Origin: Desulfosporosinus sp.
Lineage (GTDB): Bacteria > Bacillota > Desulfitobacteriia > Desulfitobacteriales > Desulfitobacteriaceae
Direction: 5' to 3'
DNA length: 64,000 bases
Assembly (NCBI GenBank): GCA_031292075.1
Contig: JARLHW010000040.1
Span: forward strand, 99,512 to 163,511
Shown: positions 59,531 to 64,000 of the stretch, one piece after another
How positions within the stretch are numbered: the stretch's first letter is position 1
Layout of the letters: every line of letters starts with the position of its first letter
Made by a program: the position numbers and the translations under genes
The notes under the pieces: model-generated
Told to the model about the DNA's origin: nothing
Database searches by the model: none
What the model saw: the letters and a program-made list of their open reading frames with translations, nothing else

Positions 59531-61915
59531 CTAATGCGCAATTTCATCGTCATTCTGACCAAATTTCAGTTCCAATTGTCCTCTTGTCATGAGGACCTCG
59601 CGAGGCTTAGAACCTTCATACCCTCCCACAACTCCTTTTTCCTCGAGAAAATCCATTAAGCGAGCAGCTCTTGTATACCCAATTCGTAAGCGGCGTTGTA
59701 AAAGAGATACCGAAGCCGATCCGCTTTCTATGAAAAGCTTGGCAGCCTCATAAAAGTGCTCATCTTCTACCTCTTCTTTTTTCACGCTTCCTCTATCTAG
59801 GTTTGGAATTTCTTGGTACTCAGGCTTCGCCTGATTTTGCAGAAAGTTTACAACGTTTTCCACTTCTTTATCGCCTAAATAACAGCCCTGTACCCGCATC
59901 GGTTTACTCGCCCCCATAGGATAATAAAGCATATCTCCACGACCTAGAAGTTTCTCTGCCCCATTCATATCCAGAATGGTCCTTGAGTCTGTTTGAGACG
60001 AAACCGCAAAAGCAATTCTGGAAGGAATGTTTGCTTTAATTAAACCAGTAATCACATCAACCGATGGGCGTTGAGTTGCAACAATCAAGTGAATTCCGGC
60101 AGCACGAGCCATTTGAGCCAAGCGACAAATGGCGTCTTCAACCTCACCCGGTGCTACCATCATCAAATCGGCCAACTCATCAATAATCACCACAACATAC
60201 GGTAACGGAGGGTGCTCACCATTTTTCTCCTGCGTACGCAGAAAATTGTACCGGACGATGTCTCTTACTCCTGTTCCCGCAAACAGTTCATAACGAGTCT
60301 CCATTTCTGTCACAATCCATTGTAAAGCCCCTGCTGCTTTTCTGGGGTCTGTCACCACGGGTGCAATCAAATGTGGAATTCCGTTATAGTTAGCCAATTC
60401 TACCATTTTAGGGTCAACCAGCAAAAACTTCACTTCATCCGGGCGAGCTTTAAACAGTATGCTGTGAATCAAGGTGTTAATGCACACCGACTTTCCTGAG
60501 CCCGTGGCTCCCGCAATTAAAAGATGGGGCATTCTTGTTAAATCTGCGATCACTGGAGTCCCCGTAATATCTTTCCCCAAACACAACGCTAACTTACTAG
60601 AAACTCCTTGAAATTCCTCAGTTTCTAAAACTTCTCGAAAATGAACCATCGCAACTTCCTTATTCGGCACCTCGATACCTACAACCGATTTCCCCGGAAT
60701 CGGTGCCTCGATACGAACAGCAGCAGACGCCAAACTTAAAGCGATATCATCTGCTAAATTTGTAATTTTACTAACTTTTACGCCCGGAGCCGGTTGCGCT
60801 TCGTAACGTGTAATAGCGGGTCCTTGAGTGACTTGGGTCACTTTTATCTTTACCCCAAAACTCCCTAATGTTTCTTCCAAAATTTTCACATTATCTGCTA
60901 AGTCTTTATTAAGTCTGGGATTTTTCATTTTAAAGGACTTATGTAACAACGTGACTTGAGGATGCTGATAATTTCCATCTTCGTGGGTCTGACGTGAAAT
61001 CGGTGTGCTCGTCACTTTTCCAGGGGATATCGTAGTTTCTTGCCTAACAACGGACATCTTTTCAAACCCTAACTGTCCTTTGGATAAATGTTCAGTTTCG
61101 TCAGATTTAATAGGCAGCTCGTTTTGATCTTCTAAAGTTTTGATAACCAGCGGTCGTTCTACCAGATCAGGGTCAAGCACTTGCGGAATTCCTTTTAATG
61201 GAGTACCCTTTTTCTTCAGACTGGCATCTGCTTTTAAATCCACTTGAGATTCTAGTGCTTTGTCACGGGGTTTCTCATCTTCGGAGATCTTTAAAACATC
61301 CATGAAGTTGTTCATTTGGTGTTTCAACCATTGTCCTGATTCCTTCCCAACCTGACTAACTTCTTGTACTCCCTGAATCAACGAGCGATTTACGATCAAT
61401 AACGCCCCAATCAGAGAACCCATGATTAAAACCACGTAACTACCAGAAATACCGATCGTTGTTTTTAAGAGGGTTGCAATCACTGCGCCAACTAGCCCAC
61501 CACCATGACCGAGCTGTCCCTCATTAAGCATGTCAGCTCTAGAAAAAGCCTCTATGCCCGGTAATTGAAAGTGTAGTATCCCAAGCAGGACAAGCCAGAG
61601 CAGGATCACCCCCACGGCCTTTGAGCCGAGACGGGGTGTTTGTTTGTTCATGAAAACAAGACCCCATGCACCCACCATGAGAGGTATACATACCTTTCCG
61701 TTTCCTGCTAATACTGTTAAGATTTGCTTTATTTGTCCTCCAACTATGCCACTCCGATCGGAGTAGAGCGCTACCATCCCTAAGCAAGCCATTCCAACCA
61801 CGAAAACCCCGATGACTTCATTTCGTATCGTCTCTTTTAAGGTGCTTACTTTCCTACTCGCCTTCGTTTTTATCGTGCGGCGTTTTTTGATCTTCGCCAC
61901 AGAACAATCCTCCAA
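59531..61915 (-). CDS. FtsK/SpoIIIE DNA translocase
   Basis: TM N-terminus, LIAGATGSGKSVCINTLI, VVIIDELADLMM, C-terminal gamma domain. Confidence 0.96.
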   Translation of the reverse strand: MEDCSVAKIKKRRTIKTKASRKVSTLKETIRNEVIGVFVVGMACLGMVALYSDRSGIVGGQIKQILTVLAGNGKVCIPLMVGAWGLVFMNKQTPRLGSKAVGVILLWLVLLGILHFQLPGIEAFSRADMLNEGQLGHGGGLVGAVIATLLKTTIGISGSYVVLIMGSLIGALLIVNRSLIQGVQEVSQVGKESGQWLKHQMNNFMDVLKISEDEKPRDKALESQVDLKADASLKKKGTPLKGIPQVLDPDLVERPLVIKTLEDQNELPIKSDETEHLSKGQLGFEKMSVVRQETTISPGKVTSTPISRQTHEDGNYQHPQVTLLHKSFKMKNPRLNKDLADNVKILEETLGSFGVKIKVTQVTQGPAITRYEAQPAPGVKVSKITNLADDIALSLASAAVRIEAPIPGKSVVGIEVPNKEVAMVHFREVLETEEFQGVSSKLALCLGKDITGTPVIADLTRMPHLLIAGATGSGKSVCINTLIHSILFKARPDEVKFLLVDPKMVELANYNGIPHLIAPVVTDPRKAAGALQWIVTEMETRYELFAGTGVRDIVRYNFLRTQEKNGEHPPLPYVVVIIDELADLMMVAPGEVEDAICRLAQMARAAGIHLIVATQRPSVDVITGLIKANIPSRIAFAVSSQTDSRTILDMNGAEKLLGRGDMLYYPMGASKPMRVQGCYLGDKEVENVVNFLQNQAKPEYQEIPNLDRGSVKKEEVEDEHFYEAAKLFIESGSASVSLLQRRLRIGYTRAARLMDFLEEKGVVGGYEGSKPREVLMTRGQLELKFGQNDDEIAH

Positions 61916-62201
61916 ACATAACTTAATAATCTTCTATAAATTATAAATTCCACAAAAGAAGGCTTTTTCCTTTGTATTTGAAATTAATTCAAAAAAAAGC
62001 TGGGTTTCTCTTGAATACCGGTAAATATAAAATCCGGCAACTATACAGTATTTGGTTTGATATATTCTTGAAAAAAAATTCACGGAATGTTCACAAATAA
62101 GGTTTATGATTAGTTGAAGCTGTTCATCGTTGCCGACTAACGGCCCTCTTCGAAGTCCCAACTAAGAAAGTGAGTAGATTATAATAAATAAAATAAGTAT
62201 A

Positions 62202-62756
62202 ATGGTTAACTCCTTTAGTTTATTTATCGGTTCAGTGACCCTTTATTTCAATGTCCGCGATCAATTTTCTTGGTATCTCCTACCCTTTTTGATCATTGAT
62301 TTACTTCAATTTTACTTTTTGCTTCCCGTCTTACCCGGACGTGCTCCTTTGCTCAAAATTGCCGCTCGGCCCAGCGACATGATTGTCGCTCTCCTCAGTG
62401 CTAATTTTTGGATTTTGTGGAATGCCATTACAATATCTTTTCAAAATTTATCTATTTATCCCGATTGGGCACTCATTACTGATATCGGTCTCTTTTTTTA
62501 CGGTTTGGGATTTTTCCTCTCAACTTGGGGAATTTTAACCCTCCGTCTTTCGTTCTCTGTATTACCAGAAAAACGAAAAATCATTCATAATGGGCCTTAT
62601 CGCTACATTCCTCATCCTATTTACCTTGGCTACGCGCTCATGACACTTGGGCAGTCACTATCAACCGGTTTTATCACTTTATGGAGTGGCACCCTACTTT
62701 ATTCTCTTCTTTTTATTTGGAGAGCTTCTAAAGAAAATAAAATTTTATATTCTTAA
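62202..62756 (+). CDS. Isoprenylcysteine carboxyl methyltransferase-like membrane protein
   Basis: NGPYRYIPHPIYLGYALMTLGQSL. Confidence 0.82.
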   Translation: MVNSFSLFIGSVTLYFNVRDQFSWYLLPFLIIDLLQFYFLLPVLPGRAPLLKIAARPSDMIVALLSANFWILWNAITISFQNLSIYPDWALITDIGLFFYGLGFFLSTWGILTLRLSFSVLPEKRKIIHNGPYRYIPHPIYLGYALMTLGQSLSTGFITLWSGTLLYSLLFIWRASKENKILYS

Positions 62757-62806
62757 CTCAACCTTTCACTAAAAGAACCACATTTGCTTAATAACTTTTA
62801 TAAAAC

Positions 62807-62830
62807 GCTAAAAAGCGGCTTTCGCCGCTC
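62807..62830 (-). terminator. Terminator after tepA
   Basis: Minus strand GAGCGGC-GAAA-GCCGCUUUUU. Confidence 0.85.
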
Positions 62831-62849
62831 CCATAGGTAGGACCATTGT

Positions 62850-63557
62850 CTAGACGTTTGGAGAAATCAGGCTGTTGAGTTCCTTGAAAGCTTCCTTAAC
62901 TCCACCTACTGCTTGGATTAATCCAGCGTCTACAGCTTCTTGTCCAATCAGAATTGTGCCAATATCTTGAGCTAACTCTCCGGTTTGAAACATAAAATTT
63001 TCTAATTTTTCTTTACTAATTTGTGAATGTGAATAGATAAATTGATCAATTCGTTCTTGCATTTTCCTTAAATAATCAAACTGCTGATGTCCGTTAATTA
63101 CTAGCCCAGTATACCGAATGGGGTGAATAGTCATCGTCCCGGTAGGGGCAATTAAGCTTTTCATGCAACTAACGGCAATAGGAATTCCAATACTGTGTCC
63201 GCCGCCTAAAACTAGTGAAACAGAGGGCTTACTTATACTACCTAACATTTCGGCTATCGCCAATCCAGCCTCAACATCTCCGCCAGCAGTATTAAGAATG
63301 ACTAAAATTCCTTCGACCTTTGGATTTTGCTCAACCGCCAACAGTTGTGGGATGACATGCTCATATTTAGTCGTCTTGGATTGAGCAGGTAGAATTTGAT
63401 GACCTTCAATCTGGCCAATAATAGACAAACAATAAATTCGTTCCGTCACATCAGGGATTTGAATTTGCCCTACTTCTTTCAGATCGGATAAGGGGGCATT
63501 ATTGTTTTCCTCCGGGGATGTTTCTTCTTCAGAATGCACCAGCCAAACCTCCTTCAA
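62850..63557 (-). CDS. tepA: ClpP-like translocation-enhancing protein TepA
   Basis: [51 protein letters not shown]. Confidence 0.9.
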   Translation of the reverse strand: MKEVWLVHSEEETSPEENNNAPLSDLKEVGQIQIPDVTERIYCLSIIGQIEGHQILPAQSKTTKYEHVIPQLLAVEQNPKVEGILVILNTAGGDVEAGLAIAEMLGSISKPSVSLVLGGGHSIGIPIAVSCMKSLIAPTGTMTIHPIRYTGLVINGHQQFDYLRKMQERIDQFIYSHSQISKEKLENFMFQTGELAQDIGTILIGQEAVDAGLIQAVGGVKEAFKELNSLISPNV

Positions 63558-63770
63558 TGATAAACCAAGAACCCCAATCCATCAACCTTTTTTGAAAGGT
63601 CATTCTGAATTTTTATAAGTAATAGAGGTTCTCTTTTATTATGGATGCTTAGCATGAAAATCATACAAACAAGAACCCTGAAATCAGATCAAGTTCTATA
63701 TCTTTACCCCTGCAGAGTATCAACGCCAAAATCAATGTTGCTTGATCAATCATTCTTTGATATACAAAGA

Positions 63771-63808
63771 AGCACCCACTGAGATTAACTATAATCTCAG
63801 TGGGTGCT
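63771..63808 (-). terminator. Terminator, perfect 16-bp stem
   Basis: agcacccactgagatt-aactat-aatctcagtgggtgct. Confidence 0.85.
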
Positions 63809-63857
63809 CTTATTTATTAGCGCACTTACAAAGGTGTCATTGCTAGTCTACTTCTTT

Positions 63858-64000
63858 CTATTTCCCTGTCAGCTGTCCTAGCTGCTGCTCAATGTGTTTA
63901 CTGACAACTGTCTCTCCGCCGAACAGGGTTGCTCCGGTCAGTTTTTTAGTCTTGAGATAGTTCACTGCTTGATCGGACAAGCTGCCATCCGCTAGAATAA
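63858..64000 (-). CDS. Cell-wall-binding repeat 2 (CWB2) protein, C-terminal end (5' part outside the window)
   Basis: ILADGSLSDQAVNYLKTKKLTGATLFGGETVVSKHIEQQLGQLTGK*. Confidence 0.82.
   Translation of the reverse strand, partial: ILADGSLSDQAVNYLKTKKLTGATLFGGETVVSKHIEQQLGQLTGK

Overview
The window reads as a chromosomal segment of a spore-forming, anaerobic-type Firmicute; a Peptococcaceae / Desulfosporosinus-like assignment is my inference from gene content and order. About 27-64 kb is mostly conserved core: uppP, garK-like, guaB, PHP protein, M19 dipeptidase, spoVS, ymdB, rny, recX, recA, DEAD helicase, cinA, FtsH-like protease, pgsA, rimO, phoU, YgiQ radical SAM, yajQ, RodZ-like, mnmH, ftsK/spoIIIE, tepA. 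The left part carries an asparaginase, a GH18 protein, ComFB, Crp/Fnr, an Mtr4/Ski2-like helicase, rubredoxin and a lactate-utilisation (Lut) operon. From about 12.3 to 24.9 kb, just 3' of a tRNA-Ala(CGC), lies an accessory, decaying zone: a truncated HU gene, a broken secreted protein, a DUF134 remnant, a Spo0A paralogue disrupted by a 5-bp tandem duplication, two Spo0E-like phosphatase genes (one with an altered signature), an MBL fragment, and a duplicated secreted-protein family whose two copies share an identically spaced PhoP-box-like promoter. Two non-coding regions (about 8.81-9.08 kb minus strand and 26.86-27.10 kb) show several mutually compatible long-range helices and are candidates for structured RNA or a mobile repeat. 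I found no CRISPR array, intact prophage or intact transposase. All family names are from reading the protein sequences; no searches were run.
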